From Thysanoteuthis rhombus (taxonomy: Eukaryota > Mollusca > Cephalopoda > Oegopsida > Thysanoteuthidae), in NCBI GenBank assembly GCA_963457665.1, contig OY735206.1, forward strand, positions 28,634,377 through 28,698,376: a DNA stretch of 64,000 nt, in the 5' to 3' direction. Positions 11,113 to 22,395 of this stretch are shown in pieces; positions within the stretch are counted from its first letter, which is position 1; each line of letters starts with the position of its first letter. The position numbers and the translations under genes are program-made. Below the pieces are notes generated by a model, which was given only the letters and a program-made list of their open reading frames with translations, made no database searches and was not told where the DNA came from.

Positions 11113-12480
11113 GCTGTTTCAAAAAGGATGTAACCCTGTATCCCCAAAAAGTTTTATTCAATAAATAGGACATCCACCTGTCTAGCGAACCAACTTACAT
11201 ATATCAGAAGAACCGTTAATTCCTAATATAGAGTAATAAAATAAAATACTTGTTCTTCACCAATTCAATTTTGCAACCCCCTACTGTCATCTGCGCATTT
11301 CTGTAATTTTCACCATTTCTCTCATAACAGCTTTTGTTCCCCATGATCCGATGGAACCTGAGATTCGAGGGTGAAACGTACATTAACTATTATAATCTTT
11401 AACAAAACTTTGAGATGTATTAATTATTCTTGCATATTTCCTTTTTTACAAATGGTCATTTGTTTTTAAATAATTATTTTAAAAAAATACTCTATTATTG
11501 AAAAATAATTTTGATAAAAAAAAGTTGAGCAGTCGAACTTTTAAATCTAATTATGTTCATTAAATTAAGATGAAAGGGGCTCAACATATCAATCATGTAA
11601 TATAGAACAATATATAATGTGGGTGAGAGATCACTCGACACGTGTTTCTTGCTTCAAACATTTAGCAGGGGTGGTTTTATTTAGTTTTAATATAAAGCTC
11701 TGGTGCAAGAGATTTGGGGGGAACGGGGGGATTTCTGGTCTCCTGTTGACTATCTGACTCTTAACTAGATTCTTTCATGACCCATTCATTCTTACAATAT
11801 CCTTCCGCCATAAGAATCAATCCCTCTTATCCAATCCTTACATTTGCTTCATTTGTTCTGTGGGGTTTAAACTACTTAAAATATCCCTTGATAAATGTGT
11901 TTTTATGTTTACAATTCCATGATGATAGAGAGTGGTGGAAAATTCTCCTGTAAAACTAAACAAAATAAGGGGATGAGTTAGTGTGAGACCTTCTCTACCC
12001 GCACTATTGGGAACACCGCTCGCTGTTTTCTGGTATTTCGTCCAGGAACAAGAGGGACGATAAAAGTTGGAACAAAATACGGACGAGTTCTGGAAGGACA
12101 AAAAAAACACCTTTGAAGATGTAATAAGAAAATTCGGTGTGAAAAAATTCAGGATACAGGTTTCCTGAAAAAGAGAAGCCACTCAAACTGGGACCGGATG
12201 CTGTACTCATTCATCTAGCTAAGAGAATTCACCTTATCCGGGGACGGGTACCCGGAAGAGAACCCGGACTCCATGCGCCATCTATCGGTGAGAAAACAAA
12301 ATCCATCTGGCTCCTTTCAGCTGAACCAAACTTGCTACACGTACCAATCTTATGTTGAAATCTATATGATGCAATGTTTTCTCATCACATCTTATTTTCA
12401 CCTTCAACTGATGTTTGAAGAAGTCAATAAGATTCTGACGGGGAAAATGTTAATTCTCATTTATGTCCTTTCAGCGTGAG
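11113..12480. other. Non-coding stretch
   Basis: No coding or repeat homology recognised. A minus-strand open frame of 114 codons at 11838-12182 resembles nothing I know. GGCTGTTTCAAAAAGGATG at 11112 looks like a transposon end, but no partner was found. Confidence 0.3.
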
Positions 12481-12559
12481 AAACACTATTCGTCTCACCC
12501 CAGGCCACGGAGGTGATATGTTGTCACACGTACGAAATGTCTTGTAGAATCTATATAAG

Positions 12560-14400
12560 AGGTCGAGGCAATCTTTCACCTCATTGAGCAGTAGAAGGAC
12601 ACATACAAAGCTGTTAAATCTATGCCAATATTACAACGGGTACACTCGGGTAAGTTTGCTTAGTCAACTCAGAAAGCCAAGTCATTAAGGGGTCACGCAT
12701 TTCAAACCAATCGCCTAGTGAGAAAAAAACTCAGGGGTAATCTGAACCTGGCGCTCATTCCATGGAGAGTGGGGCTCTCCTCTCCGACATGACATGACAA
12801 GATCAGATCCAAAATAACGCCTTCCACTATATCTCAATACAGTATCTTTGTAGGCAGTGAAAAGTCTCCGGACCGAGGAAGTCTGCTCAATTCTTGACGA
12901 CATTCGCTAAGGAACTGCACTTCTCCCCAGGGTCTATAAGCAAGGTGGAGATTTGGGAAGGCCCTTTTTATCGTCTGTTCCCACGCAGGCTCCTCCATTA
13001 AGGTGCTGCTCAGGAATACCAACCTTTCGGTGTGTCGGTGACTCGCCAAGTGTGACATCCTGAAGCCCCCATTGCATGGACATTGAGTACAGATCTGTCT
13101 GTATACCATCGGATTACTTCTCTTCCTCAGAGATGAGAATACAAGGCGCTCGAGTGCCGACATCTGCTTTGCAGGCAGGGGAAGTACAGTCAGAAAGTAA
13201 AGGATCAGAGGGAAGACGTGTGTACAGCACGACTCACTTCTGCCCTCAAAAGATAATTTCCTCTGAAGCCAAATCTGGACCGATGCGTCGACCTTCGCCC
13301 ATACTGCAGTCGGAGACCGTGACTAAACCACACCTTCAAGATGCGTACAGGTCCGTTTGTCCAGCTGAAGGATTGCAAGAGAGATTGGACCCCTTCCTAG
13401 TGCTGAACCACGGGCCATTCAACTTGCTGTGGTTAATCTTGGCCTCGTCTTTTCTTATCATCCAAGCGCCGTCAGCACCATTTCTATGTCCCAATAACAG
13501 AACGACAATGATTAAGTCATCGGCATACGCAAACGCCTTTGAACACAGAGAGTCTTATTTCACGTAGCTGCCTTATGCCTTAGTCTGCAAAGGAAGAACT
13601 CCAACATCAAGAACTGATGGTCTATTCAGTCGAATGACTTGGACTGATCAAAATTGATCAGTGCAGCTCCAGTATCGTCTTTCAATCCCTCTGAGATCGT
13701 GTGAACCGTATTCAAATTGTCTCGGATCGGTCTTCCGTTCACAGCATAATTCTGCCTCGGTCCGACAAAATCCTCAATGATAATTTGCAAACGTTAGTCA
13801 GGTTAAGAAATCTACGTCAACTCGTAGTGAGAACTCTTCTCATTAACATTCTATTCAAGTAACTTTTATCCAGTCTAGAAGGTGCGCTATTGATTCACAT
13901 CCACATTTCCCGACCTGATTGATCCACGTGATATCTATTGCACTCAAACCACTCCTGTCTACTAGCTCCCTACTCACCCTTCCGATTGAGGCTAGCTGCT
14001 TCGGGTCGTTAAAAAGGACCCCAACCACCGGAAAAGGGAACACCTCTCATTGGCACTGTTGAGCACATAAAAACCTTGACGATTTTTAACTTGCCACTGC
14101 CCCTGGCAACAGCAGCAACTTTTAACCGACCTGCCACGGTGTCATAAACAGCGTTGACACTCGCGTCTAGGGAACGATTTACCAGCAAGAAGATGCCTCT
14201 GACACTGTGATTACTAGGTGATGAATGGATGACGGTCGTTAGCTAGCATGTGCTCATCAGCTGCGCAAACATTGTGCGTCTCCATGATTGTAGCCAGGAG
14301 CAAGAGATCTTGAAACACTTGAGCTGCCTTGCTCCCATTTCTCATGCATCCAAATTGAGAGCCATTTCACTTACCTACCGGTGTCGCACACAGTCCGCAG
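12560..14400 (-). pseudogene. Tx1-like LINE: endonuclease and RT relic
   Basis: On the minus strand, high to low coordinates, the parts of a Tx1-type (L1 superfamily) ORF2 appear in order. Endonuclease traces come first: ETHNVCAADEHML (about 14250-14295), HSVRGIFLLVNRSLD (about 14155-14205), then GVLFNDPKQL and ELVDRSGLSAID (about 13930-14020). The reverse transcriptase follows: GPRQNYAVNGRPIRDNLN (about 13710-13770), AALINFDQSKSFD (motif A, about 13630-13665) and KAFAYADDLIIVV (YADD, about 13508-13545). After it come EAKINHSKLNG and the post-RT region with SNPMVYRQICTQCPCNGGF and PNLHLAYRPWGEVQF (about 12920-13115). Frames shift several times, and the stretch between endonuclease and motif A is too short for an intact element (usual ORF2 over 1100 residues), so part is deleted. 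Family is from remembered motifs. Confidence 0.82.
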
Positions 14401-15410
14401 AACAGCAACGATCCATCCTAGGCTGCCAGTGCCTAATTCGATAGTTCTCCCTGCCACCGTCTAGTTCAGATAATTCTTGCGGTAACGCTTCTGTCTTGGC
14501 TGCTGGAGCTTAGTTCGGTCGTAACCTGACCGCCCGTGACGATGCCGCCAACGTTATAAAGAAACGGTAATTTTAGAGTCCTTTAAAGGGAAGGTGAACT
14601 TTAGCGGTGACCATCAAGCTCTCATGCTCACACTAGACCTACTCAACATCTGGGACTGCTTCTCAGGCGGCTGCTAACATGTCTCACGCGTTGTGGAGGC
14701 TATTGCCCGTGCACCGAATGGAATTGGTTGGGAGATGAACATCAGAGAAGTTCGTGGGTTGATCTATGTCAAGTCCGTTTATTAGTGTTTCTGGAGGGGT
14801 TTAAGGGACAATTTCAGGTGACTCAGCAAGTCTGTTTTGAAAATAAGCTTGTCAATCTGGCATATCTTTTCTCCCTCTTGGAAAGGTAGTTTTTTTTTGT
14901 TTGTTTTTTTTTCCAGCAGGACCGTTTGTTGCTTGGAAGGGGTGACGATGATTGGCTTCTTGCCAATGATGACAATTTTGCCTTCAAGGGAAGTTGTCTT
15001 TTATGGGGAGTGGGATGAAGAGGGGGATAAGGAGGATGTTTCCGCTGACAATGGTTGTGGGTGGGAGTTGGGGATTTTTCGGTCGTTTTTTTTTCTTTTT
15101 GGTTTGGGGGGTTCTTTTTCCTCTCCATTTCCTCTCACTTCTTCTTTTAATGGTCGAAGAGACGGGTTGTTGTTTGCTGTTTGCTGTTCTTTTCCCGTCC
15201 TCTTTGTGTTACATTGTTGTCGTTGTTTTTGTTGTTGCTCCCCTTGCTCGGTAGGGAGGGGGCTCTAGATAAATTGTTGTTGTTGTTGCTGCTGCTGTGT
15301 CTGCAGTTGCTGATTTCCTAATTGCTGTTGGCCCTCTTGCTCAGGGAGGGGGGGGGCACTGCTTGGTTCGTTATTGCAGTTTTCGTTTCTGCTGCTGCTT
15401 CGGAGGTTGT
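14401..15410. other. Unassigned; GT- and G-rich low complexity
   Basis: Could include the 5' part of the neighbouring Tx1-like element, but I see no ORF1 motif. Holds T runs with G (14890-14915, 15085-15115) and a TTGTTG/GCTGCTG triplet patch at 15210-15310. The 143-codon frame at 14837-15268 is compositionally biased. Confidence 0.35.
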
Positions 15411-15414
15411 TGCA

Positions 15415-16045
15415 AGACTCTTACACATACGTGTTGTACACCTTGGTCTAAGGTAGTATCAATGACTTCCGGATGTCCACTGAGTCAAGGCGTTTCCGAA
15501 GTCAGCTAATGCTACAGCAAGTGTTATTTTATATTTTATTGCCTTCTCTTTAGTTATTTTACCGAATGAAGATTGTCGATAGTCGGATAGTTTCTCCTGA
15601 AGCCGACTTGTTTCCGTGGTTAGTTTTCATCTAGAGTTTTTTCGTGATTCAGTTGGTGATCAATTTGGTAAAAAAATGTTTATAGAGGCAGTTGAGTAGA
15701 CTTATTGACCGGTAATTTTTGAGCTCCTGCGTCCTCTTTCTCATACAACATCATTATAATCGCAGTGTTCAAATCTTCTGGGATTTTACTTAGTTTTCAA
15801 TATGAGTTGAATAAAATGGCTAGTCTCCTTTTGATGACTTTTCAAGCTTTTTTAGTAGATTGATAGTAATGTTGCCTGGTCTAGGATCTTTTCCTATCTT
15901 TGTTTGTCTGATGGCTTGTTTCAGCTCCTACTAAGTGACTTCTGGAAAATATTTGAGCTGATTACTTGAGGCTTGAATAGTTTGTTTATTAATCAGTGTC
16001 TTTTGTTTGGAGAAATGGAGGTTTTTGTCAAATTTGACCATAATA
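15415..16045 (-). pseudogene. RTE-type reverse transcriptase piece
   Basis: The minus strand reads RPGNITINLLKKL (about 15850-15890; family form GPDGITAELLK), then a degenerate region in place of the NYRPISLL stretch, then ITLAVALADFGNALTQ (about 15485-15532), which is RT motif A (usual form LAFVDYEKAFD). The motif A aspartate is present. The frame has many stops. It is not continuous with the RTE relic at 19032-19915, because the domains would be in the wrong order for one minus-strand copy. Confidence 0.7.
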
Positions 16046-16399
16046 CTGATTAAATTTTACAATAAAGAATAAACATTATTAATGAATGAATTCCATGAAT
16101 TCATATTTATTATTTGTGTTATACTGATATAAGTAATATAATAAAAGTGAAATGATTGAATGAATTGATAAACTAATAAAATCAGTGATTATTATTCTAT
16201 AATGCCTGTATTTTACATCGTTGGTTTGGGAATTTCCATTATGACAGGATTCGGAGAGCATTTCACTCATTTGAATTAACAATTTATTTTAGTCATAAAA
16301 CAATAGAATTCTTTTCCCAGGCATAGATAATGTTCATCATTAAAAGTATTAGGGAATCTCTAGTGGCTAAGTATTGACATTTAACTATTGGATTAAGTC

Positions 16400-17110
16400 C
16401 TTTTTGTTTTTGGCTTTATATGCTGTTTTCAGTAACACAATAATTGTCTTGAGAGCGTATCTACGTTTTTACAATTCCGGGCTTTTCTTTTCGTTTGTTC
16501 ATTTATAATATTTTAATGAGATATTTTATTTTTATGAGATTTATTGATGTTTTTTATACAGCTGTGACTAATTCTGATGGTATTTAATTGAATATTTTGT
16601 TTAGAGGGTTTCCTTTCGGGAAATTCTCACCAACTGATTTTTAAAAAAGGTTTTCTAATATTTATATACGGAGGAGAATTGAACCATACAATTTTCTTGT
16701 TTCTATATCTGTAATTTTCCTTTTGTTTTCAAAAAATGTAATTTACAATCTAATTTGCTCTTTTTCAGAGTCACCTCATAAACATTTTTATCTTTATCAA
16801 AATCTTTCTTGCAGAAAAATTGTAACTAGTTTTAAAATGGAGTTTTGGCGATTCGAATTGATAGTATAATAGGCGTTTGATTATTTTTAAAAAATATGAT
16901 TTGTATGTATCATCGTTTAAATTTAATGTGACGCTCAAAACATTCACTTAATATTTTTGTAGGTATTCACTTCAAATTCAACATTTTTCAATGTTCTGTA
17001 GAAACTAGTTTGTTTGGGGGCCATATAACCCTAAATATTGCTAATTCATCGTTTCTGTATATACTTACGTCAGTTTTCTCAATAAATCTACCTAGAATAT
17101 GTAATATATT
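16400..17110 (-). pseudogene. Penelope-like element relic
   Basis: The minus strand carries the post-catalytic part of a Penelope-type reverse transcriptase: YRNDELAIFR (about 17010-17045), TLNLNDDTYKS (about 16890-16925; family form TLNLNDGTYKPY), IVWFNSPP (about 16670-16695; family WFNPPY), and NFPKGNPLNKIFN (about 16590-16630; family FPKGHKLHKIFNRN). It ends in a region like the one preceding the GIY-YIG nuclease (ENSIYKAKNK-like). Frames shift. The RT catalytic motifs upstream and the nuclease downstream are not recognisable. The class is distinctive; the call rests on remembered motif order. Confidence 0.75.
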
Positions 17111-17288
17111 TAATCGAATAATTCAAGATATTTGTGAAGAATCAGATGCTCAAGAGGTACGCTAAAGTCATTTGTGCTATTCTTTTCATCCATGTTATGC
17201 TTTCCTTGTTGAATATCGTTTTTCTACAATATTTCATTATATAAATGGCAAATCGTGTAATGTTTTGTAATGGGAAATAGTGTAAAGT

Positions 17289-17291
<3 letters not shown>

Positions 17292-17332
<41 letters not shown>
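17292..17332. repeat. (TA)n microsatellite
   Basis: About 40 bases of TA. Confidence 0.95.
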
Positions 17333-17336
<4 letters not shown>

Positions 17337-17839
17337 GAGTGCATTTAAGCAGCATCCTTTCTTTAAACACACGTTATCAAAAAGTGAAGACGTCCCTTGT
17401 CTGTACGTTTTTCTAAGAAGTTTTCTGGTGTTTTTTTCCGTAAGGTCGGTTCGAATGATTGAAAGAATTTTCCGAAATTCATGTTATATTATCTTCATTT
17501 ATCCCAAGTACTTTCGACCATCAAATAAACAAGATCTCAGTTGAGATAGGCGCCAGCCTCCTAGAATGCCTATAAAGTAATAACACAACTTCCATTAACG
17601 GAACAAATCAAATAGAACAACAGCTTAATACCAATTGAAATAATGCAACTAACATGAGATAACATTAAAGCCATTAAAATGGATACAGACGCAGCGAAGA
17701 TGAAAAGAGAACCTTGAAAAAGACCGGTGATGGTCGAAAGTACTTGGGATAAATAAAGATAAAACAACATGATTTCTTGAAAATTCTTATATTCATTCGA
17801 ATCGACTATAAGAAAAAAACCTTTTAGAACAAAGAACAG

Positions 17840-17842
<3 letters not shown>
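17333..17842. other. Inverted-repeat-like non-coding stretch
   Basis: ATCCCAAGTACTTTCGACCA at 17500-17520 and its near complement TGGTCGAAAGTACTTGGGAT at 17731-17750 form an inverted pair of about 40 or more bases (also CTTATATTCATT against TTCATGTTATATTATC-type sequence). The pair sits between two (TA)n arrays, which looks like a small foldback element. No coding signal. Confidence 0.5.

Positions 17843-17901
<59 letters not shown>
17843..17901. repeat. (TA)n microsatellite
   Basis: Pure TA for about 58 bases. Confidence 0.95.
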
Positions 17902-17904
<3 letters not shown>

Positions 17905-18133
17905 CATAAAGCATATATTGTCTCAATTAGTAACAAACAAATGAAAACAGATATTATCCGTTGTATATGTTTAATCACAGTGCTCAATATTCAGCATAAA
18001 GAGTTATTAATGTATAATGAGATATGTATACAAGGTTGTTGTTTCTTTTGGATTAATCAAGACGACCAGTTGCTGAGGAGTGTGAGAGCCATGGAATGAT
18101 TTCATTCACAGGGTATATGTCCTTGTAAATATC

Positions 18134-18157
18134 ATTTTATCTATCTATCTCTACATA

Positions 18158-18232
<75 letters not shown>

Positions 18233-18246
18233 AGAGAGAGAGAGAG
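18134..18246. repeat. Compound (TC)n(TA)n(TG)n(AG)n microsatellite
   Basis: TATC units, then TC (18160-18181), TA (18182-18211), TG (18212-18231) and AG (18232-18246). The TC and AG ends can pair, so the block is self-complementary. Confidence 0.95.
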
Positions 18247-19030
18247 GAAGTATTATATATAATGAGATTAAACCAATTATGATTATATTAATTCTAACGT
18301 TCTTTGATTATGCTAGATCGTATGTTGCTGCAAATATATGAAGCATGGTCTATGCTGTGGTTTGTAGCGCCAGAAATTGATAAGGTTGGAAATATAACAA
18401 GAATAATTGTTTCTCTCCGTGTTGTTCGTTCATGCGATGGGATTCTTACTTGTAAAAATATCAAGGTTAAACACATATGTTCGCGCATGTAGTTACATAC
18501 TGTACATATAAACTGTAGTTACTTTTAAGTAATTGCATTTAAATTTGTGTGCGCGCAGGCCACAACACACACACACACATACACACACACGTAGACATAC
18601 ATACATATGTCCATTCATCTATCCATCCTTTAATGCACATATACATACATAAAATTATTCGGTCTTAAAGAATGCATAAACTCTTAATAAACACATAACT
18701 TGGCAATGTCATTTTATTTTGGAATAAAACTTAGCCTTAGGAATTTATGACAGAATTGCATTTTTACCTCACAAATGTATGTTGCTGTCTTGAAATTTTG
18801 AAGAAAAAAAAAACCCAAAAAACAAAACTCAATTTCAAACTAAACCTCCAAGATGAATCATGCCATCAAAATATTTGCAAGCAACAACCTGGAAAAAATC
18901 TAATGTCGGCGAGTTCCAGGAAATCAAAGGATGTACAAAATGCCGATGAATCATGTTGACATCTGAGTCGAAAACGGACCCAGCTCGATGACGTGCAGTG
19001 CGTTAGTAGTTCTCAAATTGCCTGCTACGA
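18247..19030. other. Non-coding stretch
   Basis: Contains a short CA-rich patch (18560-18600). No homology recognised. Confidence 0.3.
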
Positions 19031-19031
19031 C

Positions 19032-19915
19032 ACAATCATCATCATCATCAGTCTTTAATGGTCCGTCGTTGAAAATAAACCCTCCAAAGGATTCGCCACA
19101 CCTCTCTATCATGGGAGACGCGGAACCAATATTTTCTGAACCTGTCTAGTTCGTCTTGCCATCTCATGGTCTGCCAGCCTCGGTTCCACATTTTTTCTCT
19201 TGGGTTCCATGTTGTGAGTCGTGATGTCCATCGATTGTCTGCCTTTCTTGTAACATGACCAGTCCATTGTCATTTGATTTTCCTAATGGATTTTATAATG
19301 TCTTGGATTCCTGTCTTTCCCCTTAATATACTGTGCTGTCTTGTGGTCTCTCCAGCTGTGATTGAGCATGGTCCTCAGTTTGCGCACGTTACATGGTCCT
19401 CAGTTTGCTGGTCAGTCTCTTGAGTAGATTCCATATTTCAGCTCCATAGGTGACTATCGGCATTGGTTGTATACTTTTTAGGAATGATGGGATTTTTTGT
19501 TCTTGCTCTACCGAAGGCTTGCCATCCAAGAGGTATTATTCGCTTGATTCCCTCTTCCTTTGATGATTTCATGGAGATTCGTTGTCCTAGGTAGATGTAG
19601 TGGTCTACTTTCTCCAGCTTTTCGTCTCCAATTGTGTTTGTCGTATATGACCTTTGTTTTACTTAATTTTATTTGAAGTCCAACTCTCTTGTTTTATTTG
19701 TTCAGTTTGTCTAGGATAAGTTGGAGGTTTAGGAGGTTCTCTGCAAAAAGGAGGACATCGTCAGCAAATCTGTGGTTACTTACGCATTCGCCGTCTTTTC
19801 TCATTCCTTTGTTTGCCGAGTCTGGATTTCTGAAGATCATTTCGAGGCTGGCTGGAAAGAGTTCAGGTGAGCTGATATCACCTTGTGTTACACCTTTTTG
19901 GAGCTAAAAGTTTCC
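19032..19915 (-). pseudogene. RTE-type LINE, 3' half
   Basis: On the minus strand from 19915 down: LQKGVTQGDISSPELFPASL (RT motif B region, about 19850-19905; family GVRQGDxxSPxLF), NHRFADDVLLFAE (motif C, catalytic DD, about 19738-19778), LNKRVGLQIK, YLGQRISMK-like, and QVYNQCRxxPMV / GAEIWNL-type residues near 19440. After these come KWQ-xGHVTRK (about 19250) and WISRDHDS-like sequence. It ends in TGATGATGATG, seen here as CATCATCATCATCA at 19038-19051, the normal RTE 3' end. Stops and a duplicated TTACATGGTCCTCAGTTTGC near 19370-19410 break the frame. This is the best preserved member of the family whose tails appear at 3, 26240, 45240 and 56115. Confidence 0.85.
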
Positions 19916-21483
19916 GCTCGCTTGTTATAAAGGTCAGCCTGATACGCAGAAAGGTGTGATATGAACGAAGAGCTTCATACGACAAATGTGCCTATTCACT
20001 CAGCAGGGAACTGAGTACACATTAAGCAGTGTGAATGAATGTAGGGTGTCTTATCAATGGCTGCCTTTTCCCTAGGACGAAAGAACCCTTGGTAGTCCCT
20101 GAACTTTAGACACCCTTGAAGTTCTCCCAAGATGTGTGTCCAACATGGAAGATCAGGGTAAACTGAGATCCCATTACACATTCTGCAATGTAAGGGAGGA
20201 AGCTTTTAATATGTGGTGCAAATCTCTTCAAATATGCACTCGTATATTTCAGACATCCAGTACAAGTATGTGTTCTCTCCTTCCCGTACAATTTGCCAAT
20301 ATAATGGTCTTATCACTACATTTCGTGAAATCTCAATCTTTTTAGCAAAAGATGGGAGGGAAAAGGGGTTGATGAGTACATAAACCATAACAATGACAAG
20401 AAGCGTAAAATATTGTGGAAGTTAATTTCTATGATTTTTGTAAACACCATCTCAAAAGCCTGTTTTATGGCTGAGGTAGTTGTGATTTTTAAGTATTACC
20501 AATGGTCAGTGTTCGGGCCAAGGGAGTTCAAAGTCTTGATGTCCAGCAGCTTCCCTATCTCACTTTAAGAAATGGTGCAAAACGATCTTTGTTTCAGTAA
20601 AAAGAGGTAGACAGTAAAAGCTTTGAGTACAATGTAGGGAATGTAGTTACAAATTGTAAAATTTCACACCTTCGTTCATTCAATGTTACAAACGGTGAAC
20701 AAATAAAAAAGAAACAAATCAAAGGAACGTTTTTTAGTATTTTGAAATTCCTGCAATTAGCGGATGCATATCTACCTTTACTAAGATAACTACATGCAAA
20801 TGGGCTCCACTATTTTTCCCCTCTTCACCAAAATCAATAATGTTTATCGAGCTATCGTTGTGTTTTTCACCTCCTGCATGTTTCCCACCACCTGTCTTAT
20901 ATTAAGTGTTTTTCGATTCTTGGCCTTTTTTCTCGATTTATGTGTGTCTGTGTGGGGGGCACTCTGTTTACAATAAAAATGTATACTGGAATGAACACAT
21001 ATTTTGTGAGCACCTAAAAATGACGTAAATATGACGCAAAACGCGTCTCTAAAGATTTCGAACTTGAATAGAGGAATTTTTTTTTAGGAGTGAGTGAAAG
21101 GAAGATGAGTGAAGCTTCCAAAACAACGTTCTGCGAAATGGGGTCGTTCTTTCCATTTGCAATAATAAAGGAGTACAATCAAGGAATTACATACATTTTT
21201 TTTTTAAGTGAGATTCTTTCAATCGGAGAGACAACGATCGATTTCTTTCAAATTTTCAATACATTTTTCGCCCAAGAATGTGTTTATAAATTCTCATTAT
21301 AATGGTAGTTTTCTTGTATGTTTGTTATCCAGCAAAAGCGGCACATTGCACGAATGATTTGTTTAGCGCCGAATCTTTCGGTTGCTCTAACTCAGAGAAT
21401 AAAACAAACCCCGGTGGTTTCCACTCGTTACACAATCTTTTGGTAGATGGTTCAATTTACTATGCAAATACAATGCCAAACTA
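19916..21483. other. Unassigned; possible SINE fragment
   Basis: The patch 19990-20120 (AACTGAGTACACATTAAGCA, then CCCTTGGTAGTCCCTGAAC) resembles the SINE-like segment at 57420-57500 only loosely. The rest gives no recognised signal on either strand. Confidence 0.35.
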
Positions 21484-22395
21484 GACACTTTTTAGTCCCC
21501 TTCATATCTGTAAAATGTCTGCATGATTTTCAATGAAATTTTGTCGAAAAGTTGATAATGGTTGGACGATTGGCTCTGGAGAAGTGTTGAATTTTTTGGA
21601 CATACAGGAATTTCTGAGCCGTATGTACACACCCTGATTTCTCCAAATATTCTACATAAATTTCAATGAAATTCTTCAAAAGTGGGGGGTCTAAGGCAGA
21701 AGATTATACATTTTAGTGCGGATCCTGGGACTTCTTGCACTCTGCACTTACTATCCGCTACATCGTAGATATATGTATGCAAAACAATATCTACGAAAGA
21801 TTTCGATGAATTCCAATCAAATTCTGTGGAAGAGTATGCAATCGGATAAGGAAAAAAAACTCTTTATGTTCAGAGGCAAATCCATGGATTTTTCACAGTC
21901 ACCTCCCCTGCATAGCAGCTATATGTACACGACACAATATCCTCAAAAGTTCATTGTGAATTTTTGTGGAATTATGTGAAAAGGTGGGCGATGGGCTAGG
22001 GAGGAAGTGTTCATATTTGGGCGCAGATCCTGGAACTTTCCACAGTCAATCCCAGCATCGAAGTTATGGGAACATATCACAATATTCCGAAAGTTTCTCA
22101 ATAAATTACTATGAAGTTTTGTTTAAAGAGGGTGAATACATTTCAGGGCTGATCCAGGGATCTTTCACTGTCACCCGGCATGCTTCATAACTATATGTAT
22201 ATAACACAATATCTCCGAAAGTTCTTATGAATTTCTATTAAGTTGTGAGAAAGGGTGCGTAATGCACTACAAAAAAAAACTGTTTAGATTCTGGAACGGA
22301 TCCGAGGAATATTCGTAGTCATCCCCTGCATCATAGCTATATGTACACAGAACAGTATCTTTGAAAGTTCTAATAAATTTCGATGGAATATGTAT
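21484..22395 (+). repeat. Family S tandem array, ~145 bp unit, 6-7 units
   Basis: The same ordered blocks recur about every 130-165 bases. A unit reads: ATCCTGGAACTTTC, CACAGTCACC, CTGCATCATAGCTATATGTA, CACAATATCTCCGAAAGTTC, GAATTTC-ATGAAATT, TGTGGAA-AGTGGGCGATGG, then a G/A-rich gap. Unit starts lie near 21484, 21600, 21720, 21885, 22030, 22160 and 22310. Units are diverged and no frame is shared. Shorter arrays of the same unit lie at 30150-30460 (reverse), 41010-41345 and 61225-61625. Confidence 0.8.

Noticed and set aside
11838..12182. 114-codon minus-strand frame as a host gene
   Set aside because: No recognisable domain, overlapping frame of similar openness, no splice or promoter context. 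Not enough to call.
13076..13567. 163-codon plus-strand frame with mixed composition
   Set aside because: It lies exactly opposite the YADD and downstream region of the Tx1-like reverse transcriptase on the minus strand, so it is an antisense shadow.
21484..22395. Regular repeats considered as a CRISPR-like array
   Set aside because: Units are about 145 bp, diverged, and have no short conserved repeat with unique spacers. The context is animal DNA.
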